Shown here piece after piece: positions 1-9,335 of a stretch of DNA of 64,000 nt. Position numbers and translations under genes: made by a program. Where the stretch lies: assembly GCF_003478335.1 (NCBI RefSeq), contig NZ_QUFB01000003.1:1-64000 (forward strand), read 5' to 3'. The stretch's first letter is position 1, and every line of letters starts with the position of its first letter. This DNA is from Clostridium sp. AM49-4BH. Lineage in GTDB: Bacteria; Bacillota; Clostridia; Lachnospirales; Lachnospiraceae. The notes beneath the pieces are model-generated. The model had not been told where the DNA came from, did not search any database, and was given only the letters and a program-made list of their open reading frames with translations.

Positions 1-12
1 GTTATAATTCAT
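1..12 (-). CDS. 5' end of a gene running off the left edge
   Basis: Only the first four codons (Met-Asn-Tyr-Asn) lie in the window, so the product cannot be named. The start is supported by a strong ribosome site (GGGAGGT on the minus strand, about 19-25) at normal spacing, and by a well-formed minus-strand promoter at 71-99. Confidence 0.5.
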
Positions 13-70
13 TTGATGACCTCCCTTTGTATGCGGTAATCCCTGTTACTATTTGCTTTTGACAATCATT

Positions 71-99
71 AGTATACAGGTAAATCCACGAAGTTACAA
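71..99 (-). promoter_or_regulatory. sigma-A-type promoter for the left-edge gene
   Basis: On the minus strand TTGTAA (99-94) and TATACT (76-71) are separated by 17 bp. The next start codon downstream is the ATG at 12, preceded by a strong ribosome site. Confidence 0.5.
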
Positions 100-135
100 A
101 GTGGAGGTCGTTACATATTGTCTAACTACCCAAGA

Positions 136-178
136 AACGCAAGCTGAATTTCCAAGAATTCTAATTCCAGTCAACTAA
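136..178 (-). repeat. lone inverted unit of the 53-bp repeat seen at 42132-42342
   Basis: Read on the minus strand this starts TTAGTTGACT and ends TTCAGCTTGC, the same words in the same order and similar spacing as across the junction of the second and third units of the tandem array at 42.1-42.3 kb. The middle is diverged. No gene is visible in 100-232. Confidence 0.4.
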
Positions 179-232
179 TTCAATTCACCCCTCCCCCTAC
201 TTCAATAACATAGTAAATGAATATCATATTAT

Positions 233-328
233 CTTGCATTTCCCATACCAAATGCTACTGTCATCCATATCTGCCATATATTGCCTATTATATGGGCTTG
301 TAAAATCTTCTGGTATGGGAAGTTTGAG
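233..328. mobile_element. short deletion derivative of the CTCAAAC palindromic element
   Basis: A 96-bp inverted repeat. Its right end is TGGTATGGGAAGTTTGAG and its left arm contains the exact complement TCCCATACCA (241-250). The middle (TGCCATATATTGCCTATTATATGGG) is a smaller dyad resembling the TATTGCTTATTATGTCA block of the full elements. The right terminus matches the left end of the remnant at 60266. It lies just 3' of the phosphatase gene and could also act as its terminator. Confidence 0.6.
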
Positions 329-345
329 TTTTTAAGAATTTGACA

Positions 346-879
346 TTAAATTTCATATTCCAGCACTTGACAATTATCAATACCAAATGCTGCGTATTCG
401 TCATTCGTCATGTCCACAAAATAGGACTGCACAACGCGGGCTATACCGTTATGCGCAACTAGCAGATACGTTTTATCATCCTTCAATAATTCGTCCAGTA
501 AATTATATACTCTCTGTGCGAGCTGCAGCATGGATTCGCCACCCTCATAATGATTGATAAACTCTCTCTTAGCGACCTTAAACTCTGCGCCATTTCTAGC
601 AGTAGATTCGTATTTACCAAAGTTCTGTTCTTTGAGCCTTGGTTCCTCCACACATGGGATTCCTGTAGCCTCTGCAATATGATGTGCGGTGTCTGCCGCA
701 CGCATTAACGGAGAATAACGGATCTCATCTATCTTCAATCCTTGTTCTCTAATCTTACGTCCCAGTTCCATTGCCTGCTCATGTCCCAGCTCTGTCAATG
801 CAATGTCCGTCGCACCACATATTTTATTTTCTACATTCCAAATTGTCTGTCCATGACGTGTAAAATATATTTTTTTCAT
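346..879 (-). CDS. histidine phosphatase (phosphoglycerate-mutase-like) family protein
   Basis: This 177-aa protein belongs to the histidine phosphatase superfamily, branch 1, in which a phosphohistidine relay removes or moves phosphate on small metabolites. The family signature RHGQTIWN is at residues 8-15, with the catalytic His in RHG, and the second catalytic His is in LLVAHNG near residue 142. It has no signal peptide or membrane segment, so it should be cytoplasmic. A purine-rich ribosome site precedes the ATG. It stands alone, with the short palindromic derivative at its 3' end and full palindrome copy A upstream. The substrate cannot be inferred: CobC, phosphoglycerate mutase and sugar-phosphate phosphatase relatives share these motifs. 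Confidence 0.85.
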   Translation of the reverse strand: MKKIYFTRHGQTIWNVENKICGATDIALTELGHEQAMELGRKIREQGLKIDEIRYSPLMRAADTAHHIAEATGIPCVEEPRLKEQNFGKYESTARNGAEFKVAKREFINHYEGGESMLQLAQRVYNLLDELLKDDKTYLLVAHNGIARVVQSYFVDMTNDEYAAFGIDNCQVLEYEI

Positions 880-912
880 CCTTATCTTATCCTTTCCTAC
901 TACTTTTAAAAA

Positions 913-1469
913 CTCAAACTTCGCACATCCAAAGCCGCTGTTCGGTCACATATTGCTTATTATGTCAGCAATAAATATGATATTTTGCAGTCGACAAGAT
1001 AACTTGTTCTGCCGGCAGCGAACTAAGATAATTGCCGCAGAGCGCAGAGTTTTTGTTTGATTTCTTATTTTGTTATGTCTCTGATGAATACATGCCCGAA
1101 GGAGTGTCTGAGATGTCCCGGATTAGCAAGGTATCATCCATTTTTGGACGGGACGCTTTCGCTACACTGCGCTACGTCACGTTACTTAATGTCTCTGAAA
1201 TACGAGACATAAGTAACGACGAGCGCAAAGTCCCTTTCAAAAATGATGATTACCTTGCTTCCGGGACTTTTAAGTTCCCGAAGGGCATGTAGATCAAACA
1301 TCAGAGACAACAAAATTTAGAAATCAACAAAAACGAAAATGCGGCAAGGCAATTACTATAGTTCTCTGCTGGCAGAAATAGCTATGTTGTGGCTGCAAAA
1401 TACATAGTATTCTTTGACATAATAAGCAATATGTGACAACATGATAATTTTGGATGTGCGAAGTTTGAG
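913..1469. mobile_element. palindromic element copy A (557 bp)
   Basis: The whole segment is one imperfect palindrome centred near 1199. The outer ends, 911-933 and 1449-1471, are a perfect 23-bp inverted repeat beginning AACTCAAACTTCGCACAT. Inner blocks also pair: TATTGCTTATTATGTCA with its complement near 1415, CTGCCGGCAG, CATCAGAGAC, GTCCCGG and the central GTTACTTAATGTCTC/GAGACATAAGTAAC stem. A perfect 7-bp direct repeat TTAAAAA flanks it (906-912 and 1470-1476), as expected for a target-site duplication. A 66-codon frame inside (1092-1292) recurs in the other copies but follows from nucleotide identity. No transposase is encoded, so it looks like a MITE-type element moved in trans. Confidence 0.8.
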
Positions 1470-1484
1470 TTAAAAATCTTAAAA

Positions 1485-1511
1485 TTGGGGGCAAAAATAT
1501 TTTGCCCCCAA
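1485..1511 (-). terminator. terminator of the serine-hydrolase-like gene
   Basis: TTGGGGGCAAAA pairs with TTTTGCCCCCAA around a very short loop. On the minus strand it is followed by TTTTAAGATTTTT and lies about 45 bp past the stop at 1555. Confidence 0.75.
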
Positions 1512-1554
1512 CGAATGCCACAGATTACTGCAAGCACATTTTTAATACCATAAA

Positions 1555-3153
1555 TTATTTTTGTTCGGATTCCGATGTTTGTGATGCAGCTTCCTGCTGC
1601 GTTTGCGCTGCCGCAGCTTCCACCTCGGCTTCAGTTTCTTCCGACTTGTCCGGTGTGTCAAGCACTAATTCCATCAATTCACCGGCTTGAACCTCTTCCC
1701 CATCCTGTACTGTTAAGGATGCGTGAAATCCTTCCGGATCCAGCTTGTATCGAACCACCATTGCGACACTGCGAAGAAGTTTAAGCAAACCACCGATATA
1801 AAGAAGTGCAATCGCAATGACCGCTACGATCACCACATCCGGTACAATACGGTACAACAACTTCCATGGGAATATTTTCTTCTGCACAACAACAAGCACT
1901 GCCGTAGGTAATACGATCTGGATAAAAATATCCTTGACCAAACGAGCCGCATGAAAACCTGCTGCCGCACGTTTTCTCCAAATCCCGGTCATAAAGATCG
2001 GCAGACTGCAACCCACCAATATGATCAAAAGGAGCAGATCAATGAGTCCATGCTGAAGCAGATAACTATTTGACGGAATGTTCGCTGCTTTCTCTCCCAA
2101 AAGGATATCCGTTACACCAACGCAGATTTTTTCCATCAACTGTTTGCCGACCAAGTAATCGCCGCCATTAAACAACATGACAAAACCGATTTTTTTGTCC
2201 GGTATCAATGCCATCATTGTCATTTGATTTTCCAAAACACCCGACTGATAATACAGATCCGTGCCTTTGTACCGGGTTGCCATCCAGCCCATACCATAGG
2301 CTTCTTCAGTTCCATACAAACTATCTTCTTTACTCTTGTTAATAACCGGCACGGTATTTTGTAATACCCCTGCAATATCTTCCGGATTTACGACATCCCC
2401 GCCTTCCTTCAGATACATCTGCAAATATTTGCCCATGTCCTTTACGTCAGAGATCATATACCCCGAAGATACCGTTGCCCACTGATCCGATGCATTGTAT
2501 TGATACTTGGCTGCAACCGGATAACCAAAATAATTTTTATATGCGGGTGACATTTCCTCCTGCATTTCCGGATTTTGGCGCAAGCTGTAAGTGGATGTCA
2601 TACCGCAAGCATCCAATATATTTTCCGTCAAATATTCTTCGTAAGTCTCACCGGAAACACTTTCAATCAATTCACCCAAAATGGAATAATTCACATATGC
2701 ATTCTGATAAATGCCTTCTTTGCCCTCGGCCTTCACCTGGTCTAACATCGTTTCTTTTTTGATCCCCGTGGTCTGATGAAGCAATTTTTCGATCGTAACA
2801 CCCTTCAGCGCACTGTATTTTGGCAAATACGTCGTAATATCATCCTCTAACTTGATCTCACCATCTTCTGCCAGACTCAACACACCTAACGCTGTCATAG
2901 ACTGTGTCAGATTACCTAACACATAATCAGACTGTGTCTTGCCATCCACACCGAACGTAGCGCTGTAAATTTCTTTTTGATCGCTGACGATCGATACGCT
3001 GACCCCTGGCACACTTGCCGCAGATAACTGGTTCATGACATACTTTTCAACATCATATTCATGATATCCGCCTGCCTGTACCGTACTCACTCCGGAAAAC
3101 ACGGTCGCTACGGTAAGCGCCACTGCAGTCATTACTGTATAAAATCTTCTCAT
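1555..3153 (-). CDS. beta-lactamase-fold serine hydrolase homologue lacking catalytic motifs, membrane anchored
   Basis: 532 aa: a signal peptide (about 1-27), a class C beta-lactamase/DD-peptidase-like domain (about 35-345), then three hydrophobic segments (about 370-470) and an acidic Glu/Ala/Gln-rich tail. The fold is recognisable from YVLGNLTQSMTALGVLSLAEDG and LLHQTTG (family LLtHtSG). The active site is not. Where the family has S-x-x-K this protein has N-L-T-Q (residues 81-84), where it has Y-x-N it has N-A-Y (151-153), and the late H/K-x-G box reads Q-S-G. It is therefore probably a pseudoenzyme, perhaps a peptidoglycan-binding or regulatory protein; that role is inference. GGAGGAA precedes the ATG. 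It lies 65 bp behind the LTA-synthase-like gene on the same strand, so the two may be co-transcribed. Confidence 0.75.
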   Translation of the reverse strand: MRRFYTVMTAVALTVATVFSGVSTVQAGGYHEYDVEKYVMNQLSAASVPGVSVSIVSDQKEIYSATFGVDGKTQSDYVLGNLTQSMTALGVLSLAEDGEIKLEDDITTYLPKYSALKGVTIEKLLHQTTGIKKETMLDQVKAEGKEGIYQNAYVNYSILGELIESVSGETYEEYLTENILDACGMTSTYSLRQNPEMQEEMSPAYKNYFGYPVAAKYQYNASDQWATVSSGYMISDVKDMGKYLQMYLKEGGDVVNPEDIAGVLQNTVPVINKSKEDSLYGTEEAYGMGWMATRYKGTDLYYQSGVLENQMTMMALIPDKKIGFVMLFNGGDYLVGKQLMEKICVGVTDILLGEKAANIPSNSYLLQHGLIDLLLLIILVGCSLPIFMTGIWRKRAAAGFHAARLVKDIFIQIVLPTAVLVVVQKKIFPWKLLYRIVPDVVIVAVIAIALLYIGGLLKLLRSVAMVVRYKLDPEGFHASLTVQDGEEVQAGELMELVLDTPDKSEETEAEVEAAAAQTQQEAASQTSESEQK

Positions 3154-3218
3154 GCTGTTCCTCCTTATCGCATTACATAAGACGTATTATATCGAAAAAT
3201 ATGGCGTTCGTAAAGTAG

Positions 3219-4964
3219 CTAACTCTCCTGACCGTCAAACAACATATAATATTGCAGGATCTTGTATTCCCGGATCCATTGCTGCATGGATTCCGGTGCT
3301 TCCTCCAACGTGTAATACCGCCCCTCTGCATCATAACAGCCATTATCAGACAAGGAAGAAATTTCCTGTTGCATCGCCTGTAAGAAACATTGATAAGCAC
3401 TCATGCTCTGCCCGGTATCTGCAGCCATTTCTGTCGACAAATAGTTCAGCGATATATGATCAATTTCTTTTTCCGTAATATCATAATTCGCCCAAATAAG
3501 AAACGGTATCTCGTATTTTTTGAGTGCCTCTTCTTTGGTAAAACCGGCAGGAATCTTTCCTGTCATTTGGAAATAAAAGGAGTCCGGCAAATGAGGCTGA
3601 TGATCTCCAAAGAAAACGATCACTGCCTGCTCCGGCTGTTTCTCATAATATGCAATTAATTTTTGCAATGCCGCATCCGATTCGTGAATCAGGGACAAAT
3701 ACTGCTCTACCTCCGGATCCGCCTGAAAAGATGTGACCTTGATCGGTTCCTTGAAAGAACTTTTCTTGGTATAGGGATTGTGATTTTGCATTGTCACATT
3801 AAACATAACAAACGGCTTATCCCCTTTTTGCTGCTCATAAAGATCAATCATCTTGTCATAATCTGCTTCATCCGAAATCAAACCACGCACCTTCTTTGCT
3901 CCCACAAACTCTTCTTTCGTCACAAAAGAATCCACCCCGATCAACGGATAGACACGATTTCGATTATAACCGGATGCATTATACGGGTGCATCGCATAAA
4001 TGAACGACCCCTGCCTGTTTTTCATGTCCCATAATAGGGACGGCGTTTTGGTATGTATGTATTCCAAATAGGGATTTCCCGGCAAAAATGCTTTCGTACA
4101 GCCGGTCAAAAATTCAAACTCCGAGTTCGCTGTATAACCGCCATAAACGGATGACTGTGCAAACCCTTTTACCGTATTTTGCTGCAAGCTGTCCCAAAAC
4201 GGCATCACGGCTTGGTTTGTCTGAAAATCTCCCCATACACGCAGATCACTAAAGGCTTCGTTCATAATCATGATCAGGTTGGGCGACTGCTCCTGCCCCG
4301 TGGAAACTGCCTGTTTTTCATATTGCTGCAATATCTTCTGAGCAGCCGCCTTACTATACCCTTCCGGCTCCGATACCGTATGTACCTGTGCATTGGCAAG
4401 GAAATAAACAAAGTAGCCATATTTTTGCATACCGATCTGATGATCCCAATATACCGAACTAACACCATCCATCAAAAGTCCTGAGCCAAACATCCCCACT
4501 GTCATCCCGACACATACGATCAATCCGATCAAAGAACCACGCAGTTTCCAAGCAGTTTCCTTCGAAAGCAGCCCACACACTGCAACAATCTGCAACACCG
4601 CTACCGCTGTCGCCGCGATCAGGCACGGTATGATCTTAACGGTATACCGCCCCGCCACTGTCATCGCCGTAGAAATAGCGTAAAAATCCATAAATATGAT
4701 TCCATAGCCACGAAATTGCACTACGAGATAATTGATCCCTCCAATAAGGATCATCAATATTCCACCAAACAATAATGCAGGGCGCATTTTGCGAAAGAAA
4801 CAAAGCAGCACGCCATAATAGATCATGAACAAAAACATATTGCGTGCAATCCCGTTTACTCCTATTGTGAAAGGATTCGCATCAAGAAATAACTGCATCA
4901 TACAATACGATGCAAAACTATATAGTATGAAAAAAATAACTTTTGCATACCATTTTTTCAGCAT
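3219..4964 (-). CDS. LTA synthase family (sulfatase-fold) membrane protein
   Basis: Lipoteichoic-acid-synthase-like phosphoglycerol transferase, about 581 aa: four to five N-terminal membrane helices, then an extracytoplasmic alkaline-phosphatase/sulfatase-fold domain. Visible motifs are NLIMIMNEAFSDLR (metal/nucleophile region), GGYTANSEFEFLTG, NVTMQNHNPY and VFFGDHQPHLPD (metal ligands Asp-His). I chose the ATG at 4964 rather than the longer frame to 5186: GGGGGAATGTT precedes it, a hydrophobic helix follows at once, and the extra upstream codons run into palindromic copy B. The expected role is glycerol-phosphate polymer synthesis or modification on the outer membrane face. The variant NEAFSD motif could mean a substrate other than classical type I LTA. 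Confidence 0.82.
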   Translation of the reverse strand: MLKKWYAKVIFFILYSFASYCMMQLFLDANPFTIGVNGIARNMFLFMIYYGVLLCFFRKMRPALLFGGILMILIGGINYLVVQFRGYGIIFMDFYAISTAMTVAGRYTVKIIPCLIAATAVAVLQIVAVCGLLSKETAWKLRGSLIGLIVCVGMTVGMFGSGLLMDGVSSVYWDHQIGMQKYGYFVYFLANAQVHTVSEPEGYSKAAAQKILQQYEKQAVSTGQEQSPNLIMIMNEAFSDLRVWGDFQTNQAVMPFWDSLQQNTVKGFAQSSVYGGYTANSEFEFLTGCTKAFLPGNPYLEYIHTKTPSLLWDMKNRQGSFIYAMHPYNASGYNRNRVYPLIGVDSFVTKEEFVGAKKVRGLISDEADYDKMIDLYEQQKGDKPFVMFNVTMQNHNPYTKKSSFKEPIKVTSFQADPEVEQYLSLIHESDAALQKLIAYYEKQPEQAVIVFFGDHQPHLPDSFYFQMTGKIPAGFTKEEALKKYEIPFLIWANYDITEKEIDHISLNYLSTEMAADTGQSMSAYQCFLQAMQQEISSLSDNGCYDAEGRYYTLEEAPESMQQWIREYKILQYYMLFDGQES

Positions 4965-5105
4965 AACATTCCCCCATTCCACGAATTCCAAAAAACGATT
5001 CGTTAACAAAAACATGCTAAAACCGCATTCTTCAGAAAATAACAATAGCGTTATTATGCAACGCAAAAGACCCGCCGTCAATACGGCAGGCCCATTTATT
5101 TCTTG

Positions 5106-5662
5106 CTCAAGCTTCGCACATCCAAAATCATCTTGTCGATACATATTGCTTGTTATGTCAAAGAATACTAAGTATTTTGCAGCCACAACATAGCGATTTC
5201 TGCCGTCAGAGCACTATAGTAATTGCCTTACCGCATTTTTGTTTTAGGTGATTTCTAAATTTTGTTGTCTCTGATGCTTGATTTACATGCCTTACGGAGA
5301 ACTCGACGTCCCGGAAGCAAGGTAATCATCATTTTTGAAAGGGACTTTGCGCTCGTCGTTACTTATGTCTCGTGTTTCAGAGACATTAAGTAACGTGACG
5401 TAGCGCATCGTAGCGAAAGCGTCCCGTCCAAAAATCGATGATACCTTGCTAAACCGGGACATCTCAGACATTCCTTCAGGCATGTATTCATCAGAGACTT
5501 AACAAAATAAGAAATCACACAAAAACTCTGCGTTCTGCGGCAATTATCTTAGTTCGCTGACGGCAGAACAAGTTAGCTTGTCGGCTGCAAAATATCATAT
5601 TTATTACTGACATAACAAGCAATATGTGATCGAACAGCAGCTTTGGATGTGCAAAGTTTGAG
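5106..5662. mobile_element. palindromic element copy B (557 bp, inverted relative to A and C)
   Basis: Same length and block order as copy A but in reverse orientation. The ends are CTCAAGCTTCGCACATCC and GGATGTGCAAAGTTTGAG, and the centre is near 5375. The flanks TTTCTTG (5099-5105) and TTTCTTA (5663-5669) match in 6 of 7 positions, consistent with a target duplication. It fills the space between htrA and the LTA-synthase-like gene, so that gene's promoter must lie in or near the element. Confidence 0.8.
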
Positions 5663-5694
5663 TTTCTTATTAGAGTCTTTCTATCATGTATCTA

Positions 5695-7575
5695 TTAGTT
5701 ACCAAACAAATCTCCAAATCCGAACCAATCGTTGCCGGATCCGCTGTCGCTGCCGGAACTTCCGTTGTTACCATTGTTGCCATTCTGGCTGTTGTTGCCG
5801 TTGTTGCCGATGTTACCATTGCTGCCATTCTGACCGCTGTTGCCATTGCTGCCGTTCTGACCGTTGTTACCATTCTGGCTGTTGTTGCCGGAATTGCCGC
5901 TCTGACTGTCATTGTTGGACGATTTGCCGGAACTTAAACCGTTTAATGAACTGGAACCTTGCAGTGTAACTTTCACCTTCTTTTCTTTATACGTTCCAGA
6001 ATCACTTCTCTGCAAAATGATCTCTACCTGAGTTCCCTTTTTGTAGCTATTGGCTTTTTCCTGCAGACTTTCGATAGAACGGACTTCCATATTATTAATG
6101 GATGTAATGATGTCGCCTTTCTGGATGCCTGCTTTGTCTGCCGCACCATTCTTAGATACTTCTGCAACATAAACACCATTTGGCATATTGTAGGCTGCCA
6201 TCTCGTCAGAAACCGTTCTTCCGCTGATTCCTAAATAGCCTTTTTCACTATCTTTGAGGTTTTCTTTATTCATCAGATCCTCAATGATCGGTTTTGCGAC
6301 GGAAATCGGGATCGCATATCCAACACCTTCTACTTCAGAAGCTGCGATCTTAGCAGAATTAATACCGATAACCTGCCCCTGCATATTGATCAAAGCACCA
6401 CCACTGTTACCAGGATTGATAGCTGCATCGGTCTGAATTGCCTTGATCGTATTAGAGGAGGAAGAACTGGAGCTGCCACTCTCAGATTCTGAAATTTCAC
6501 GATCTTTTGCACTAATATAACCAACCGTTACCGACTGACCATAACCAAGTGCGTTACCGATAGCAACTGCCATCTCACCAACTTTAATCTTGCTCGAATC
6601 GCCAAGATCAGCTACGCGGATCTTGTTCATTGTGCTCTCTTTGATCTTAGATGTCTGTACTGCGATAACAGCCAGATCATTGCTGCTGTCTGTTCCTTTT
6701 ACCGTTGCCTCGTAAATCTGCTCATCAATAAACTGTACAGAAATTGTCTTTGCACCGTCTATAACATGATTGTTGGTTGCGATCAGCAATTCTTTATCAT
6801 TCTGTCCTACAATAAATCCGGAACCGGCACTGGTCGTATCCTGTCCCTGATACTGCTGTCCAAACAAGTCATAATAGTTCGCACCCTGTGAAGTGCTTGT
6901 GATAGCAACGATTGCCGGCATAGTCTGCTCCGCGATACCGGAAACGTCTGTGGATCCTGTCTGCGTAGTCGAAGGAGAAGAGGTGCTCTGTGCTGTGCTC
7001 GCACTCTTACCGTCTGTTGTTGACTGCAATTTCGTGGTAGATGATGTTGTCGTAGGCAGGAAGCGATTCGTTACATAGCGAACGCCTTGGAAACATATTC
7101 CGGAAACAACACCAAAGATAACGGCACATGCAATGCAAAATGCAATTTTCTTTCCGGTACTTACGCTGCCCGGCTGTTTTGATTTCTTTGCTTTCGGTGG
7201 TTTTTGGTTCGGCTGTCTGAAATTCATCTGTGGACCGCCGTTCATCTGCTGTGGACCACCGTTCATCTGTGAACCGTAACCATTCATTTGCTGTGGACCG
7301 GCTCCGCTTTGCTGCGCAGATTCATTATTTGGCTGTGCAGCTCCACCGCCATAATAATCTCCGGAGTGTGTGCTTGTGCCCTCTCCATTCTTGTATGAGT
7401 AGCTGTAAGTACTGCTCTGCTCTGCCTGTGCGCTTGCGCCCTGCTCAGAAGCAGACTGCGCTGTCTCACTGTAAGCCGCCGCATTTTCTGTTTCTACCTG
7501 TGGTGCATCGTTGTGCTCCACCGGATTACCGTACTCACCTGTGTATCCTGAATCTGTTCTTTTGTTCTCTTCCAT
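5695..7575 (-). CDS. htrA: HtrA/DegP-type membrane-anchored serine protease with PDZ domain
   Basis: 626 aa. A long Gln/Asn/Gly-rich cytoplasmic N-terminus (1-140) precedes one membrane helix (about 143-166), a Ser/Thr linker, a trypsin-like domain with the complete triad His270 (ATNNHVIDGA), Asp300 (SNDLAVI) and Ser391 (NPGNSGGAL), then a PDZ domain (about 445-545). The C-terminal tail (548-626) is almost pure Asn/Gly/Ser with Gln, ending in an aromatic DWFGFGDLFGN motif. Such proteases degrade or refold damaged exported proteins at the cell surface. GGAGGG precedes the ATG. The gene is divergent from the sugar-transferase operon, with a 9-bp inverted repeat between them. The low-complexity tail is longer than in typical HtrA proteins. 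Confidence 0.93.
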   Translation of the reverse strand: MEENKRTDSGYTGEYGNPVEHNDAPQVETENAAAYSETAQSASEQGASAQAEQSSTYSYSYKNGEGTSTHSGDYYGGGAAQPNNESAQQSGAGPQQMNGYGSQMNGGPQQMNGGPQMNFRQPNQKPPKAKKSKQPGSVSTGKKIAFCIACAVIFGVVSGICFQGVRYVTNRFLPTTTSSTTKLQSTTDGKSASTAQSTSSPSTTQTGSTDVSGIAEQTMPAIVAITSTSQGANYYDLFGQQYQGQDTTSAGSGFIVGQNDKELLIATNNHVIDGAKTISVQFIDEQIYEATVKGTDSSNDLAVIAVQTSKIKESTMNKIRVADLGDSSKIKVGEMAVAIGNALGYGQSVTVGYISAKDREISESESGSSSSSSSNTIKAIQTDAAINPGNSGGALINMQGQVIGINSAKIAASEVEGVGYAIPISVAKPIIEDLMNKENLKDSEKGYLGISGRTVSDEMAAYNMPNGVYVAEVSKNGAADKAGIQKGDIITSINNMEVRSIESLQEKANSYKKGTQVEIILQRSDSGTYKEKKVKVTLQGSSSLNGLSSGKSSNNDSQSGNSGNNSQNGNNGQNGSNGNSGQNGSNGNIGNNGNNSQNGNNGNNGSSGSDSGSGNDWFGFGDLFGN

Positions 7576-7694
7576 ATCTAACCCTCCATTTCTATTTTAC
7601 GTCCTCTCGGTATCTTCTCAAAACGAGTCACTCCGAGTGTACATTTTTCGTCGGTCAGATTGTCGAATGTATCTCATACGCTCTAACCATTTAC

Positions 7695-7724
7695 AACTAA
7701 GAATCTCATGTGCTGTTCTTAGTT
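7695..7724. promoter_or_regulatory. perfect inverted repeat in the htrA/sugar-transferase intergenic region
   Basis: AACTAAGAA (7695-7703) and TTCTTAGTT (7716-7724) are exact complements whose centres lie 21 bp apart, two helical turns. The position between divergent genes fits a dimeric-regulator operator, but it could also be an RNA hairpin in the htrA leader. Confidence 0.4.
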
Positions 7725-7802
7725 TCTGACTGTAAGTCTACCAGTGATTTGTGTTCTTATTGTGAAAACTTCTTTAAGAAAAAGTTAAATCCCAGTTGGA
7801 TA

Positions 7803-7831
7803 TTGCGAATAATGGAAGAAAATACTATAAT
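7803..7831 (+). promoter_or_regulatory. promoter of the sugar transferase-LCP-two-component operon
   Basis: TTGCGA (7803-7808), a 17-bp spacer and a perfect TATAAT (7826-7831). It lies about 45 bp upstream of the GGGAGGT ribosome site that serves the TTG start at 7878. Confidence 0.7.
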
Positions 7832-7877
7832 ACTGTGGTAGCTGATAGATTAATAAAAGCGGGAGGTTTATATTACA

Positions 7878-9308
7878 TTGATACGAGAAAATCAACGATT
7901 ATTGAATTTATTTCATATTATAATAGATGCCCTTATTATTGCAGCAGCATTCCTGCTGTCTTACGAACTGCGTTTTAACGAGCTTTGGAGTCCGTTGATC
8001 CGTCACCACATTATCAGTCCGCCCATCGGATATTATTTGCGGCTGGATCAATATCTCAACACATTGGTATTTTTGATCCCATGTTTTATCATTATATACC
8101 GTTTCTGCGGCTTATATGATCCAAAGCGAACCAACAGCAAACGTCATGAGCTTTACTGCCTGATCAAGGCAAACCTGTTTGGTATCGTATATGGTACAGC
8201 AATTTTGTACTTTATCAAACAGACTGATTACGCCCGTCTGTTTTTGACCATGTTTATTATGATCAACCTGACTGCAGATTACATTTTCCGTCTGATCGTA
8301 ATGAGCATATTGAAGCTGTTGCGCAAACGCGGCAAAAACCTGAAACACATCCTATTAGTTGGATACAGCCGTATGGCAGAGGGCTATATCGACCGTCTTC
8401 GTGCTCACCCGGAATGGGGCTATTATGTACACGGTATTTTGGACGATAACAAACCGGTCGGGGAATCTTACCGAAATGTGGACGTGATCGGCAACACCAG
8501 ACAACTTGCCGATCTGCTTGCTACCAACAAGTACGATGAGATTGCTATCACACTTCGCATCCAGGAGTTTTTCAAACTGGAAAAGATTGTGGCAACCTGT
8601 GAAAAATCGGGAATCCATACAAAATTTATCCCGGATTATAATCATATCATCCCGACAAAACCATATACAGAGGATCTGGATGGCATCCCTGTCATTCATG
8701 TGCGTCATGTGCCGCTTAGTTCCTCCTTTAACAATGCGATCAAGCGTATCGTTGATCTGTTTGGCGGCGTTGTGGCTCTGATCATATTTGCCATTCCAAT
8801 GTTACTGTTGTCTCTTATCATCAAGATCACCTCACCGGGACCGCTTATTTTTAAGCAGGTACGTGTCGGACTGCACAACCGTGAATTTGCCATGTACAAG
8901 TTCCGTTCTATGCGTGTGCAGGAAGAGTCTGCTGAGAAAAAGGCTTGGACAACAGCCAATGATCCTCGTGTTACCAGCATTGGTAAATTTATGCGTAAGA
9001 CCAATTTGGATGAGCTTCCACAGATCTTTAACGTGCTGAAGGGTGATATGAGTCTCGTTGGTCCTCGACCGGAAAGACCATATTTTGTCAATAAATTTAA
9101 GGAAGAGATCCCGCGTTATATGATCAAGCATCAGGTTCGCCCGGGTATGACCGGCTGGGCACAGGTAAACGGATACCGCGGGGACACATCCATTACCAAA
9201 CGTATTGAATGCGATTTATATTATGTAGAAAACTGGACACTTTTGTTGGATTTTAAAATACTGTTTTTAACATTCTTTGGACGCAACACCAACAAAAATG
9301 CCTATTAA
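7878..9308 (+). CDS. polyprenyl-phosphate glycosyl-1-phosphate transferase (sugar transferase)
   Basis: 476 aa, the WbaP/CpsE-type initiating enzyme that transfers a sugar-1-phosphate from a nucleotide sugar to undecaprenyl phosphate to start an exopolysaccharide, capsule or glycopolymer repeat. The N-terminal half has five hydrophobic segments and a CoA-binding-like domain with GYSRMAEGYIDRL. A re-entrant helix (about 290-315) leads into the catalytic domain with KFRSMR, TNLDELPQIFNVLKGDMS, LVGPRPERP and PGMTGWAQVNGYRG. It starts at TTG 7878, because GGGAGGT sits 9 bp upstream and no ATG is better placed. It is first gene of a probable operon with the LCP protein (27 bp downstream) and the two-component pair. 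Confidence 0.92.
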   Translation: MIRENQRLLNLFHIIIDALIIAAAFLLSYELRFNELWSPLIRHHIISPPIGYYLRLDQYLNTLVFLIPCFIIIYRFCGLYDPKRTNSKRHELYCLIKANLFGIVYGTAILYFIKQTDYARLFLTMFIMINLTADYIFRLIVMSILKLLRKRGKNLKHILLVGYSRMAEGYIDRLRAHPEWGYYVHGILDDNKPVGESYRNVDVIGNTRQLADLLATNKYDEIAITLRIQEFFKLEKIVATCEKSGIHTKFIPDYNHIIPTKPYTEDLDGIPVIHVRHVPLSSSFNNAIKRIVDLFGGVVALIIFAIPMLLLSLIIKITSPGPLIFKQVRVGLHNREFAMYKFRSMRVQEESAEKKAWTTANDPRVTSIGKFMRKTNLDELPQIFNVLKGDMSLVGPRPERPYFVNKFKEEIPRYMIKHQVRPGMTGWAQVNGYRGDTSITKRIECDLYYVENWTLLLDFKILFLTFFGRNTNKNAY

Positions 9309-9335
9309 TAACAAGAGGAAGGGTTTGATAGAGGT

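Noticed and set aside
1092..1292. 66-codon frame (MPEGVSEMSR...), also found in palindrome copies B and C, as a conserved small protein gene
   Set aside because: It lies in one arm and the loop of a palindrome, has no ribosome site, and its similarity among copies does not exceed that of the non-coding parts. Its two ends are complementary to each other by element structure.
4964..5186. Longer N-terminus for the LTA-synthase-like protein
   Set aside because: The added codons cover the palindromic element and lack a ribosome site, whereas the ATG at 4964 has GGGGGA and a membrane helix right after it.
5670..5969. Frames on the plus strand over the htrA 3' end (Cys- or Val/Ala-rich)
   Set aside because: They are antisense shadows of the Asn/Gly-rich codon repeats of the HtrA tail and have no start signals.
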